From contig CASDSD010000016.1 in assembly GCA_949283205.1 (NCBI GenBank), positions 18,594 to 82,593 on the forward strand: a stretch of 64,000 nt of DNA, given 5' to 3'. The DNA comes from an uncultured Alistipes sp. (GTDB lineage: Bacteria > Bacteroidota > Bacteroidia > Bacteroidales > Rikenellaceae). Of the stretch, positions 35,259 to 44,383 are shown in pieces. Within the stretch, counting starts at the first letter, position 1. Every line of letters begins with the position of its first letter. The position numbers and the translations under genes are program-made. The notes under the pieces were generated by a model that saw only the letters and a program-made list of their open reading frames with translations, made no database searches and had not been told where the DNA came from.

Positions 35259-36362
35259 TCACAGGCCGTATCCCCACTCTTTGACGGCATCCCCCCAATT
35301 CTGCTCCACCACATTTATGGTATGTGGGTCGAAGTCGTAACGTTTCTTGCGAAAGCCCTTGATGCTCTCCAGATGACGCGCTACGGCCGGCCGCACGCGG
35401 TCGAAGTCGCCCAAAGAAAGCGTATGGTAGATCTGCTCGGTGAGTTCCAGGGGCGAAGCCTGGTAATCCTCGAACCGCACCTCCACAAGATTCCCATGCG
35501 GGATGAGCGCCTTGTCCCGCTCGTAGCAACGGTAGAGAGCCTGATAGTTCGCGACAATGCCTGACTCGAGCTCTTCGTCCGATATTTTCTGCAGGCATAT
35601 CGAGGACATGGTCTTACGAAAGAAGTTGCGCGTCGACTCGAACACCACGTACGGATTGCGGACAATGTAGATGAACCGGGCATCGGGATACAACTCCAGC
35701 AGCAGCCTTACGCGCGCCGTATGCGGAGGGTTCTTGCTCAAATAGCGCCTGCGCCCCGACGTGTGCAGCGCTATGCGCATCATCTTGTCGAGCGTGCGCT
35801 TGAACTCCTCCCGTTCGTCCGGCGAGGCGCTCTCGAAGGTGAGATATTTGTCTCTGTATTCGGTCATATGACGCGGGAACATCCAGAAGTGGTAATGCGA
35901 ACATGCGGTCATGTTGGCCACGGCGAACTCCTCCTCCTGCGGCAGATCAACGCCGAGAGCCATGGCGTCCGTCGGTCGTTCCGACGGCATCACTATCGAC
36001 ATGCAACGTTTGAAGAACGGGCGGCCCCACAGCATCAGATGCGGGAAAACGGTCTGATATGTCGAACAGCAGCCGAAAGAGTCGTCACACGAGAAGACAT
36101 TGTGCATGAATGTCGTGCCGCTGCGCCAGTGCCCGAGGATGAATACCGGAGGCAGCATCGCGCCATCGTCGCGCATCGTGTCATAGCGCCTGTCGTTTAT
36201 GGCATAAAACGGATCGAGCAGACGCCTCACGCAACGCGTGACATTGAACTTGCGGCGGCAGTCGTCATCGATCGTCTTGCCCGACGTGACGCGTGCAAAA
36301 GTGTCGCGGTCGGCCCCCACAAGGGTGTTTACCGGAAGGTTGTCGAAATTGAAAAGCCCCAT
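35259..36362 (-). CDS. PAPS-dependent sulfotransferase
   Basis: This 367-residue cytoplasmic sulfotransferase (Sulfotransfer_3-like) transfers the sulfo group of PAPS to a hydroxyl acceptor. The 5'-phosphosulfate loop is GHWRSGTT (77-84), and the 3'-phosphate motif is FIYIVRNPYVVFESTRNFF (Arg and Ser contacts). No signal peptide is seen. It is the last gene of a sulfate permease-cysC-cysD-cysN operon, 7 bp after cysN. The same association in Bacteroides thetaiotaomicron (around BT_0412-BT_0416, from memory) sulfonates cholesterol and other steroids. A sterol or other lipid acceptor is therefore likely here, by inference. Confidence 0.88.
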   Translation of the reverse strand: MGLFNFDNLPVNTLVGADRDTFARVTSGKTIDDDCRRKFNVTRCVRRLLDPFYAINDRRYDTMRDDGAMLPPVFILGHWRSGTTFMHNVFSCDDSFGCCSTYQTVFPHLMLWGRPFFKRCMSIVMPSERPTDAMALGVDLPQEEEFAVANMTACSHYHFWMFPRHMTEYRDKYLTFESASPDEREEFKRTLDKMMRIALHTSGRRRYLSKNPPHTARVRLLLELYPDARFIYIVRNPYVVFESTRNFFRKTMSSICLQKISDEELESGIVANYQALYRCYERDKALIPHGNLVEVRFEDYQASPLELTEQIYHTLSLGDFDRVRPAVARHLESIKGFRKKRYDFDPHTINVVEQNWGDAVKEWGYGL

Positions 36363-36369
36363 GCGACGG

Positions 36370-37800
36370 TTATTTTCGGGTACACACTATATCCACACCC
36401 TGTTCCCGCAGATAGCGGCATACCCGCTCGACGGCATCGTAGTGCGCTTCTCCTATACCCAGCTTCGAAAGGTTCACCGTGAGCGTCTGCGGCGCGTCGT
36501 GACCGTTTTCCGCCGTCTCGTCCGCCCCGACGATCATGCCGACGGCCGACGTGAAGTTCGAAACAGGATCGATCAGGATGAATGCGCCCGTAGCGCGGTT
36601 CCCGGCATACGGATCGAATATGAGAGGACTCGTCGTTGAAATTTCGACCATGCCGATCTCGTTCAGTGCCAGCATGTCGGCAGCGCTGCGTTCCATCGTA
36701 TTCACATTGACTTTGTACTCCACGCCGCTGATGTGCGCGCGCGTCGTATTTGTCGTCTGTTTCAGTAAGAACGATTTGCTGCGGTCCATGGCCTCGACAT
36801 CCATCCACACCATCATGGCCCTGATGTTGTGCCCCACGTGCGGTTCGTCGCCCTCGCGTACCAGCATCTCACCGCGCGAGAGGTCGATCTCGTCCTCAAG
36901 CACGAGTGTCACCGACTGTGGCGCAAACGCCGTTTCGAGGTCACCGTCATATGTGACTATACGCTTTATTCTCGACACCTTTCCCGAGGGCAGCGCCTTC
37001 ACAGCCTCGCCGCGCGAGATCACGCCCGAGGCGATCTTGCCGCCGAAGCCGCGGAAATCGGCATTCGGGCGCAGCACATACTGTACGGGGAAGCGGAAAT
37101 CGGTCATGTTGATATCCTGATCTATCGACACCGTCTCGAGGAACTCCAGCAGCGCGGGGCCGTCGTACCACGGCGTACGGACGCTGCGTTCCACGACGTT
37201 GTCGCCGTCGAGCGCCGAGAGCGGGATGCATTGCAGGTCGGATATGCCGAGCGACCCGACAAAACGGCGGTATTCCGAGACGATAGCCTCGAACCGTCCG
37301 CGGTCGAACCCGACGAGGTCCATCTTGTTTACCGCAAGCACCACATGGCGTATGCCCAGCAGCGACACGAGGAACGTGTGGCGCCGCGTCTGCACCACAA
37401 CGCCCTGACGCGCATCTACGAGGATTATGGCCAGGTTGGCCGTCGAGCCGCCCGTGATCATATTGCGCGTGTACTGTTCGTGCCCGGGAGTGTCGGCGAT
37501 GATGAACTTGCGGCGGTTGGTCGAGAAGTAACGGTAGGCAACATCGATCGTGATACCCTGCTCGCGCTCCGCCTTCAGGCCGTCGCACAGCAACGCGTAG
37601 TCGATATGATCGCCGGCATTGCCGCAGCGCCTGCTGTCGCGTTCGAGCGCCTGCAGCTGATCCTCGTAAAGGCGTTTGCTGTCGAACAGCAGACGACCTA
37701 TAAGCGTCGACTTGCCGTCATCGACCGATCCTGCCGTAAGCAGGCGCAGCAGATCCTTGCGCTCGTCCTGTGCCAAAAACTCTTCTATGTTGGATGCCAT
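36370..37800 (-). CDS. cysN: Sulfate adenylyltransferase GTPase subunit
   Basis: The protein has 476 residues from the chosen start ([20 protein letters not shown]). It is an EF-Tu-like GTPase that drives adenylation of sulfate to APS by CysD. GTPase motifs are G1 [14 protein letters not shown]3 DTPGHEQY and G4 NKMD. Domains II and III follow to the C-terminus. There is no fused APS kinase; that activity is encoded by the separate cysC. A longer reading frame to 37971 overlaps cysD and reads as low-complexity sequence, so the ATG at 37800 is used. It lies 11 bp after cysD. Confidence 0.93.
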   Translation of the reverse strand: MASNIEEFLAQDERKDLLRLLTAGSVDDGKSTLIGRLLFDSKRLYEDQLQALERDSRRCGNAGDHIDYALLCDGLKAEREQGITIDVAYRYFSTNRRKFIIADTPGHEQYTRNMITGGSTANLAIILVDARQGVVVQTRRHTFLVSLLGIRHVVLAVNKMDLVGFDRGRFEAIVSEYRRFVGSLGISDLQCIPLSALDGDNVVERSVRTPWYDGPALLEFLETVSIDQDINMTDFRFPVQYVLRPNADFRGFGGKIASGVISRGEAVKALPSGKVSRIKRIVTYDGDLETAFAPQSVTLVLEDEIDLSRGEMLVREGDEPHVGHNIRAMMVWMDVEAMDRSKSFLLKQTTNTTRAHISGVEYKVNVNTMERSAADMLALNEIGMVEISTTSPLIFDPYAGNRATGAFILIDPVSNFTSAVGMIVGADETAENGHDAPQTLTVNLSKLGIGEAHYDAVERVCRYLREQGVDIVCTRK

Positions 37801-37811
37801 ATCGTTCTTTT

Positions 37812-38720
37812 TTAGAAATAACCTTCGCGTTTCTTCTGTTCCATGCTCCCCTCCTGGTCGAAGTCTATGACGCGCGTGGTGCGCTCGCTCTTGGTCGTGG
37901 TCATCATCTCCTCGACGATCTTCTCGATGGTGTCGGCGTCGCTCTCGACGGCACCCGTCAGCGGGTAGCACCCCAGCGTGCGGAACCGCACCTTGCGCAT
38001 GCGGGCCGTGCGGCGCAGCTCCTCCGGCATGCGGTCGTCGTCCACCATGATCAGGTTGCCGTTGTACTCGACTATCGGCCGTTCCTTGGCGAAGTAAAGC
38101 GGAACGATCGGTATCTTCTCAAGGCGTATGTACTGCCATACGTCGAGCTCCGTCCAGTTGCTGAGCGGGAAGACCCGTATGCTCTCCCCCTCGTTGATGC
38201 GCGTGTTGTATATGTCCCACAGCTCGGGCCGCTGGTTCTTGGGATCCCATTGCTGGTATTCGTTGCGGAACGAGAAGACACGCTCCTTGGCGCGGCTCTT
38301 CTCCTCGTCGCGGCGCGCCCCGCCGAAGGCGGCATCGAATCCGTACTTCTTGAGCGCCATGAGCAGCGCCTGCGTCTTCATCAGGTCGGTATGCACCTTG
38401 CTGCCGTGCGTGAAGGGCCCGACACCCTCCTCGTATGCCTTCTTGTTATATTCCACGATCAGGTTCCAGTCATGCTCGCGCGCATAGCGGTCCCGGAACT
38501 CTATCATCTCGTGGAATTTCCATTTCGAGTCGATATGTATCAGCGGGAAGGGTACCTTCCCCGGATAGAAGGCCTTCTCGGCCAGGCGCACCATGACCGA
38601 GGAGTCCTTGCCGATCGAATAGAGCATCACCGGGTTGCGGAATTCGGCCGCCACCTCGCGTATGATGTGTATCGATTCGGCCTCGAGAGCCTTCAGATGG
38701 CTCAATCTGTATTCTTCCAT
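37812..38720 (-). CDS. cysD: Sulfate adenylyltransferase subunit 2
   Basis: This 302-residue ATP-pyrophosphatase of the CysD/PAPS-reductase-like fold makes APS from ATP and sulfate. The PP-loop is [14 protein letters not shown] (about 34-47, the SxGKDS motif). Other family marks are [19 protein letters not shown] and [11 protein letters not shown]. The C-terminus ([20 protein letters not shown]) is typical of true CysD and separates it from CysH. It lies between cysC and cysN in the operon. Confidence 0.94.
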   Translation of the reverse strand: MEEYRLSHLKALEAESIHIIREVAAEFRNPVMLYSIGKDSSVMVRLAEKAFYPGKVPFPLIHIDSKWKFHEMIEFRDRYAREHDWNLIVEYNKKAYEEGVGPFTHGSKVHTDLMKTQALLMALKKYGFDAAFGGARRDEEKSRAKERVFSFRNEYQQWDPKNQRPELWDIYNTRINEGESIRVFPLSNWTELDVWQYIRLEKIPIVPLYFAKERPIVEYNGNLIMVDDDRMPEELRRTARMRKVRFRTLGCYPLTGAVESDADTIEKIVEEMMTTTKSERTTRVIDFDQEGSMEQKKREGYF

Positions 38721-38739
38721 GTCGTTACATGTAATTTAT

Positions 38740-39363
38740 TCAATCTTTTCCGTCCGCAGGAGCAATCCTGGGTGCGAGTTTGTCCATGATCAGCCGCACG
38801 CACTCGCCGACGTCGGTGTGCGTCGTGTCGATCTCCATATCCGGGGCATCGGGAGCCTCGAACGGCGCCGAGATACCCGTAAAATCCGAAATCTCGCCAC
38901 GACGCGCCCTGGCGTACAGACCCTTGACATCGCGCCGTTCGCACTCCTCGAGCGGTGTCGAGACGTATATCTCGACGAAGTCCTCACGCCCGATTATCTC
39001 GGCCGCCATGCGCCGCAACTCGCGCGTGGGCGACACGAACGCCGCCAGGGTGATTATGCCTGTCGAGGTGAAGAGTTTGCACACCTCGGCTATGCGCCGT
39101 ATATTCTCGCGCCGGTCGTGCTCGGAGAATCCCAGATCGGAATTTATGCCGCAGCGCACGTTGTCGCCGTCAAGGATGCGGCACAGATGTCCGTGCGACG
39201 ACAGGTATCTCTCGAGGGCTATCGCCACGGTGCTCTTGCCCGATCCCGAGAGCCCCGTGAACCACAGGGTGACGCCGCGTTGTGCCAGAAGGCGCTCCTT
39301 GGCGCCGCGAGGCTCCATGCTCTCGAAAACCGGATATATCGTCTTATGTTCGTTTTCTTTCAT
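38740..39363 (-). CDS. cysC: Adenylylsulfate (APS) kinase
   Basis: This 207-residue kinase phosphorylates APS to PAPS. The P-loop is GLSGSGKST (about 36-44). Other family motifs are LDGDNVRCGINSDLGFSEHDR and FVSPTRELR. The length fits stand-alone CysC. PAPS is then available either for reduction or for sulfotransfer; no PAPS reductase is encoded next to it, while a sulfotransferase is. It lies 18 bp after the permease gene. Confidence 0.94.
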   Translation of the reverse strand: MKENEHKTIYPVFESMEPRGAKERLLAQRGVTLWFTGLSGSGKSTVAIALERYLSSHGHLCRILDGDNVRCGINSDLGFSEHDRRENIRRIAEVCKLFTSTGIITLAAFVSPTRELRRMAAEIIGREDFVEIYVSTPLEECERRDVKGLYARARRGEISDFTGISAPFEAPDAPDMEIDTTHTDVGECVRLIMDKLAPRIAPADGKD

Positions 39364-39381
39364 TCTTTTTTCGGTTAAAGG

Positions 39382-40935
39382 TTAGAATTCCCAGAACAGC
39401 GGAATCAGGACAATCGACAGTACGAAGGTTATGATATTGAGCGGCAGCCCCACTCTCACGAAATCCTTGAAGCGGTAGTTGCCGATGCCCTGCGCAATCA
39501 TGTTGGTCTGATAACCTATCGGGGACGAGAAACTTGCCGATGACGCAATGCAGACGGCGACGAAGAACGGCATGGGATTCACCTCGAGCTGCTCGGCCGC
39601 CGACATGGCTATCGGGAATGCGAAGGCGGCAGCCGCATTGTTGGTGATGAGTTCGGTAATGACGTTGGTCGTAACATACAGCACCACCAGCACGGCCCAG
39701 GGGGATACGTTGTTCGAAAAATCTATGACGTGTGCGGCTATGAAGTCCGCCAGGCCCGAATTCACCATCGCGCGGCTTATTGCCAGGGCGCAGGCTATCG
39801 TTATGAGGATATCCCACGATATCAATTTCGTATAGCGCTTTACCGGGAAAATGCCGAAGCATCCCATCAGGACCGTCACCACGCACACCCAGAAGAACAT
39901 GTCGAGAGGAATGCCGATCGGGAGCTTCTGCACCGCGGGCAGCGAACCGACGGTCGCCCCGACGATCATGACGGCGAGCAGCGCTATGGCGAGCCATTTG
40001 CGCCATCCGCGGCTGACGGGTTCGTGGCAGCGGCCGTTGCTCAACATGAGGAATATGCTCGAGTCGCCCCACGTGGCGATGAACGAGCCGTCGGTATCGA
40101 GGATCAGCGTGTCGCCCTCGCGAAAGACCTGCGAGTCAAGATCCGTAAGGGCCGTGCCGCCACGGCGTATCTCGCGAATCTCGGCCCCGTAGTGCCTGGC
40201 GAAGTCGAAATCCGAGTACGAACGGTTTATTCCCGGGAAACGGCTGCCGATAACGGCTTCCACGACATTCGACTCTTCGCAGTTCACGTCGCTGTCGCCC
40301 GCGGACGCCTCCGCAGGGTCATCGGGCAGTCTCCGGGCAGCAAAGAGAATCATGTACAACACGCCGAAGAAGGCGATGAATATTCCCACCTTGCCCAATT
40401 CGAACATCGTGAACCCCTCGTATCCTGCATCCAGCATCATACCGTGTATGACCAGATTGGTCGAGGTGCCGATCAAGGTACACATGCCGCCCAATATGGC
40501 GGCATACGAGAGCGGTATGAGGAACTTGCGCAGCGGCAGTCGCACCTTGCGCGCCCACTGCTTGATTATCGGTATGAACACGACCACCACGGGCGTATTG
40601 TTCAGGAAAGCCGACACGGCGGTTATCAGCGGCAGAATCCGTATGTAGCCGTTGCGGACGCTGCACCCGCTTCGTTTCGGCAACATGCGTTTGACCATAT
40701 GTCCGAGGGCATCGCTGCGCCGGACGCCCTCGCTGACGAGGAACAGAAGCGCCACGGTGATCATGCCCTTGTTAGAAAAGCCGGCCAAAGCCTCCTTCGG
40801 CGACAATATGCCCACACACATGAACAATACCACCACAGAGAACATGACGAATCCCGGACGCATAAGATCGGCCACAAGCAGGCCCACCATTACACACAAG
40901 CCGACGAAGACAATTAATATTTCCGCGTTAATCAT
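39382..40935 (-). CDS. SLC13/DASS-type permease with RCK_C domain, probable sulfate importer
   Basis: This 517-residue inner-membrane protein has about ten to twelve transmembrane helices. A TrkA-C/RCK_C cytosolic domain sits in the middle (about 215-310; EIRRGGTALTDLDSQVFREGDTLIL). Conserved DASS-type segments are FLNNTPVVVVFIPIIKQWA (about 110-128) and ELITNNAAAAFAFPIAMSAA (about 430-449), the two Ser/Thr-Asn-Asn-like substrate and Na+ sites. Relatives with RCK_C domains are often linked to cys genes and import sulfate. As first gene of the operon it would supply sulfate to CysD/N. Confidence 0.87.
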   Translation of the reverse strand: MINAEILIVFVGLCVMVGLLVADLMRPGFVMFSVVVLFMCVGILSPKEALAGFSNKGMITVALLFLVSEGVRRSDALGHMVKRMLPKRSGCSVRNGYIRILPLITAVSAFLNNTPVVVVFIPIIKQWARKVRLPLRKFLIPLSYAAILGGMCTLIGTSTNLVIHGMMLDAGYEGFTMFELGKVGIFIAFFGVLYMILFAARRLPDDPAEASAGDSDVNCEESNVVEAVIGSRFPGINRSYSDFDFARHYGAEIREIRRGGTALTDLDSQVFREGDTLILDTDGSFIATWGDSSIFLMLSNGRCHEPVSRGWRKWLAIALLAVMIVGATVGSLPAVQKLPIGIPLDMFFWVCVVTVLMGCFGIFPVKRYTKLISWDILITIACALAISRAMVNSGLADFIAAHVIDFSNNVSPWAVLVVLYVTTNVITELITNNAAAAFAFPIAMSAAEQLEVNPMPFFVAVCIASSASFSSPIGYQTNMIAQGIGNYRFKDFVRVGLPLNIITFVLSIVLIPLFWEF

Positions 40936-41152
40936 ATGTTATCTCTATACTAAATACGGAGGTCTCACATGGCCGCGACAGCCGCATCCAGACAGCTCGG
41001 CAACGGTCACGGATCGTGCCATTCCCTATTTTCCATCCGATCGACAAAATGGCAATCCTTGGCACCCTCCCAGTTTGCACATGCCGAAACCTCCGATTTG
41101 CGACAAGAGTCCTGGATTTCTATCGGGATTCCGGCAGGAATATCAATTGGTA

Positions 41153-41160
41153 CAAATTTA
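41153..41160 (-). promoter_or_regulatory. Possible -7 box of the sulfonation operon
   Basis: TAAATTTG on the minus strand matches TAnnTTTG. It would give a 5' leader of about 210 nt (41145-40936) with no obvious terminator hairpin. No TTTG box is found in place. Confidence 0.35.
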
Positions 41161-42138
41161 CCATTTAATTCCGAGAATAAAAATATGTTTTTTACCCGTT
41201 AGGTCTACTTTTTTAGCATTAATGTCTCCGTTATTAGATCATTGCGGCACGGATGGCGGCGATGCCCGTCATCCGGTCGCACTTTGCATTTACGGATATC
41301 GTCAGACCGCACGGAATGAATTCACGCACACCTCATGCCACCGTCGGATGTTCTCTTTTTCCAATGCCAGCAGTATTTTGTATACTATAATTCCATTCCT
41401 GATCAAGAGCGAATCCGACGGTTGGGCTTTCGCTCCGTAACGTCTGTGAAACATCAAAATCGCAGCTATTCATATTTATTTTCCCGCCTGAATATGTTTT
41501 CCTGTTCCAATATGGACAAATAAGATAATCGGCGACGCTCCCGCCTCCGCCTCCGTATCGCATTGGCCGCCTGCCTTGTACGATCCTCGAACTGCATCTT
41601 CACACGAATTGTGCCGTGATCTGGGAGGATGCTCGTATCAATAAAGGTTTTAGGCAATAACCGCAATTGCGGCCGGAATCCAGCCATGTGAAAAAGGCAT
41701 TCTGCCTTCCGATATGACAGATCAGATGCGAATTTGCCGATATTGCTTTTTCAGAACAACGAAAAGTATATTTCCCGCAAACCTATGCACGAATAATCAT
41801 TGCATAATTATGAAATTACACACTCGAACAGCTTTTGAAGCGGAATAATACATTTGGATACATTTCAAATTATATTGCTGTATTTCAATATGTTGTACGC
41901 AGCATGCGGGGGATTGCGAATAATAACATCAAAATACATATTGAGTCAACGATTCCGACGATTTGGCGAATAGCTTCGTTTATTTCATTTCATGAAGATG
42001 ATTTTTTTTCAGATTGTGGAATTTGGCTTAATTTTATACTAAAACACTTGATTTTCCGCAAGATAGTGATAAGAGCGCACGTGAGATGCTAAAAAAATTC
42101 GATCAGCGGGCCTGAAAAAATATCATAAAAATTATCCC
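41161..42138. other. Long AT-rich noncoding region upstream of the fimbrial operon
   Basis: No gene is supported in about 1 kb, although several frames of 60-85 codons exist (for example 41466-41687 minus, 41835-42092 plus) without recognisable domains. The stretch 41700-42130 is clearly more AT-rich than the flanking coding DNA. I looked for long inverted repeats that could flank an invertible promoter and saw none by eye. Confidence 0.4.
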
Positions 42139-42159
42139 GGGGGGGGGTTATTATTTTTG
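42139..42159 (+). promoter_or_regulatory. Fimbrial operon promoter with G9 tract upstream of the -7 box
   Basis: A run of nine Gs (42139-42147) is followed after 4 bp by TATTTTTG (42152-42159), a TAnnTTTG -7 box. The run therefore lies inside the 19-21-bp spacer expected between the -33 and -7 elements. No good TTTG box is present at the current spacing. The DUF3575 gene starts 75 bp downstream. Changes in run length would change promoter geometry. Confidence 0.6.
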
Positions 42160-42233
42160 CACTAAACGCCGGCAGCCACATGCTTATTTTTTAGCTTCAT
42201 ACTTGCGATTTTGCAAACAAATTTTTTGCCTAA

Positions 42234-42818
42234 ATGAAAAAATATCTGATACTGCTATCCGTCTTTGGGGCAATGAGCCTTGTCACCCCGGCCCATGCCC
42301 AAAAATGGGGCGTAAAAAGCAATATCCTGTACGACGCCACGACGAGCATGAACATAGGAGTCGAGTTCGTGCTGTCCGACAAATGGACGTTCGACCTTTC
42401 GGGCAACTATAATCCGTGGACATTCTCCGACAACAAAAAGTGGAAACACTGGTTCGTGCAGCCGGAGGTGAGATATTGGACCTGCAAACGCTTCGGCGGT
42501 CACTTCCTCGCGGCACATCTGTGGGGCGGCGTGTACAACGCGGGTAATATAAACGGTATACCCGACTTCTTCGGAACCAAATTCTCGAACCTGAAGGATC
42601 ACCGCTACGAAGGGTGGTTTGCCGGCGCGGGCGTAGCATACGGATATGCTTGGATGCTGGGACGGCACTGGAACCTCGAAGCCGAGATAGGCATCGGCTA
42701 TGCCTATACAAGTTACGACAAATACATGTGTCCGCGCTGCGGTTCGAAGGTGGGCAGCGGCCATCACAACTACTTCGGCCCCACCAAGGCGGCGATCAAT
42801 CTGGTTTATCTGTTTTGA
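42234..42818 (+). CDS. DUF3575 outer-membrane protein, fimbrial operon
   Basis: This 194-residue protein has a signal peptide (about 1-22, ending AHAQ). The mature part is a small predicted beta-barrel of the DUF3575 family (KWGVKSNILYDATTSMNIGV, GWFAGAGVAYGYAWMLG, final NLVYLF). It is the first gene of the fimbrial operon; DUF3575 genes precede DUF3868 and Mfa/FimA-type subunit genes in many Bacteroidales. It may help assembly or anchoring at the outer membrane. A Cys pair (CPRCGSK) near the C-terminus is unusual for a barrel loop. Confidence 0.85.
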   Translation: MKKYLILLSVFGAMSLVTPAHAQKWGVKSNILYDATTSMNIGVEFVLSDKWTFDLSGNYNPWTFSDNKKWKHWFVQPEVRYWTCKRFGGHFLAAHLWGGVYNAGNINGIPDFFGTKFSNLKDHRYEGWFAGAGVAYGYAWMLGRHWNLEAEIGIGYAYTSYDKYMCPRCGSKVGSGHHNYFGPTKAAINLVYLF

Positions 42819-42832
42819 AAAAGCTACCGGTC

Positions 42833-44293
42833 ATGAACAACTCAATAACACGCATACTCTCGCTATCGTTCCTGTCGCTTGCCGCATCGCTGCCCGCGAC
42901 GGGACAGGAGATAATGAGCGGCGAGGCTGAAATACGCAACCTCGATGTCAGCCGCGCCGGGAACAGTTTGAATGTCGATATGTCCGTCGACATAACCGCC
43001 ATGACCGTAGGCGGCGACGAGACGGTCATTCTCACGCCCGTGATCGTAAACGGCGACCGCAGTCTCGACCTTCCGTCGGTCGAGATCATGGGCCGGCGTG
43101 CATACATGCATTATCTTCGCAATGGAGAACAGACCGTCACCGGCAACGCCGCCGGCACGGCACGGTCGCTGCGCCGCTGGCAGAGACTCGGCCGGCAGCA
43201 ATCGGTCGCATATTCGGCCTCGGCTCCCTTCGAGAAATGGATGCGCGGCGCCACGCTCGTGATACGCGAAGAGAGCTGCGGCTGCGATGATACGCCTCTC
43301 GCAATAGGCTCCACACACGTGGGACGGGTCCTCTATACACCATATACGCCGCAGTACATGCTCTCATTCATCGCGCCCGAAGCCGAACCGGTAAAGGTCC
43401 GTGAAGAGTCGTTCTCCGCCCATATCAACTTCAAGGTGGACAAACACGACATTCTGGTCGATTACAGGGAGAATGCGGCCGAGCTGGCCTCTATCGTCGA
43501 ATCGGTAACGCGCGTGGGCAAGGACAGTGATCTGACAGTAACGTCGATAAGTATCGATGGCTGGGCATCGCCGGAGGCTTCCGAAAATTATAACCTCACC
43601 CTGTCGCAGCGTCGTGCAGACGCTCTGGCCGACTATATTGCCGACAATACCGATGTCGACCGCGACATTATCAATGCAACCGGCCGCGGTGAGGACTGGA
43701 GCAGTTTCCGCACGCGTGTAGTCGAAATGACCACGCTGCTCGATCAGGACAAGGTGTTGGAGATAATCGATAACGGCGCAATGTCTCCCGACGAAAAGGA
43801 TGCGGCGCTGAAGCAGCTCATCCCGCCGGCCATATACACGCGCCTTATGAACGAGGTATATCCCGGCCTGCGCCGCAACGACTACCGCATAGTATACAAC
43901 GTACGCAATTTCGACGTGGAGCAGGCGCGCGCATTGCTCGACAGCGATCCCGGGAAACTGTCGTTGAGCGAGATGTACCGCGTGGCGGCTCTGTACGAAA
44001 AAGGGTCAGCCGAATATGACCACGTCATGGCCGTGGCCGTCCGCACCTACCCCGCGCAGACTGCCGCCGTGGTGAATGCGGCTGCAAGGATGATCGAGGC
44101 GGGCGATTACGACGGGGCTTTGAGTCTGTTGGAGAAGGCGCCGGACAACGCCTACGTACTGAATGCCCGAGGACTGGCGTATGCCCGCAGCGGAGATGCC
44201 GACAAGGCACGTGAGGCATGGACGCGTGCGGCGCAGCAGGCTTCGGCGGAGGCAGAGCATAACCTTGCCGAATTGGAGAAAAGCATGGAATGA
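42833..44293 (+). CDS. DUF3868/OmpA-like protein, fimbrial operon
   Basis: The protein has 486 residues from the chosen ATG. A signal peptide (about 1-22, ATGQ) is followed by a DUF3868-type N-terminal domain (about 25-190). An OmpA-like region (about 195-320) carries the element DGWASPEASENYNLTLSQRR, resembling the peptidoglycan-binding signature. A helical, TPR-like C-terminal part (about 390-486) ends the protein. It lies 14 bp after the DUF3575 gene and probably anchors the fimbrial assembly apparatus to the cell wall. The reading frame extending back to 42614 is not the start because no signal peptide would be exposed. Confidence 0.84.
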   Translation: MNNSITRILSLSFLSLAASLPATGQEIMSGEAEIRNLDVSRAGNSLNVDMSVDITAMTVGGDETVILTPVIVNGDRSLDLPSVEIMGRRAYMHYLRNGEQTVTGNAAGTARSLRRWQRLGRQQSVAYSASAPFEKWMRGATLVIREESCGCDDTPLAIGSTHVGRVLYTPYTPQYMLSFIAPEAEPVKVREESFSAHINFKVDKHDILVDYRENAAELASIVESVTRVGKDSDLTVTSISIDGWASPEASENYNLTLSQRRADALADYIADNTDVDRDIINATGRGEDWSSFRTRVVEMTTLLDQDKVLEIIDNGAMSPDEKDAALKQLIPPAIYTRLMNEVYPGLRRNDYRIVYNVRNFDVEQARALLDSDPGKLSLSEMYRVAALYEKGSAEYDHVMAVAVRTYPAQTAAVVNAAARMIEAGDYDGALSLLEKAPDNAYVLNARGLAYARSGDADKAREAWTRAAQQASAEAEHNLAELEKSME

Positions 44294-44383
44294 ACGACAA
44301 ACTCCAACGAGAAGAGCCGCGAACGGCATCGGCTTCGGAGAGAAAGAGATATTTAGAATAAACAAACCTAAACTCAAACAACC

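Noticed and set aside
40936-41050. Possible cobalamin-riboswitch-like sequence in the sulfate permease leader (GGGAAT and GAGACCT elements on the minus strand)
   Set aside because: Only short fragments of the B12 box resemble the consensus, the spacing is too short and a cobalamin link to sulfate uptake makes little sense.
42002-42009. Runs of eight Ts here and at 1289-1296 and 26205-26212 considered as phase-variation tracts
   Set aside because: They lie in AT-rich noncoding DNA without clear placement in a promoter spacer, and such runs are common by chance there.
41835-42092. 85-codon plus-strand frame before the fimbrial operon
   Set aside because: AT-rich sequence with no recognisable domain or promoter. 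Not supportable as a gene.
41161-42160. Invertible promoter flanked by inverted repeats, as in Bacteroides capsule and surface loci
   Set aside because: I found no long inverted repeats around the fimbrial promoter by eye and no invertase gene in the window.
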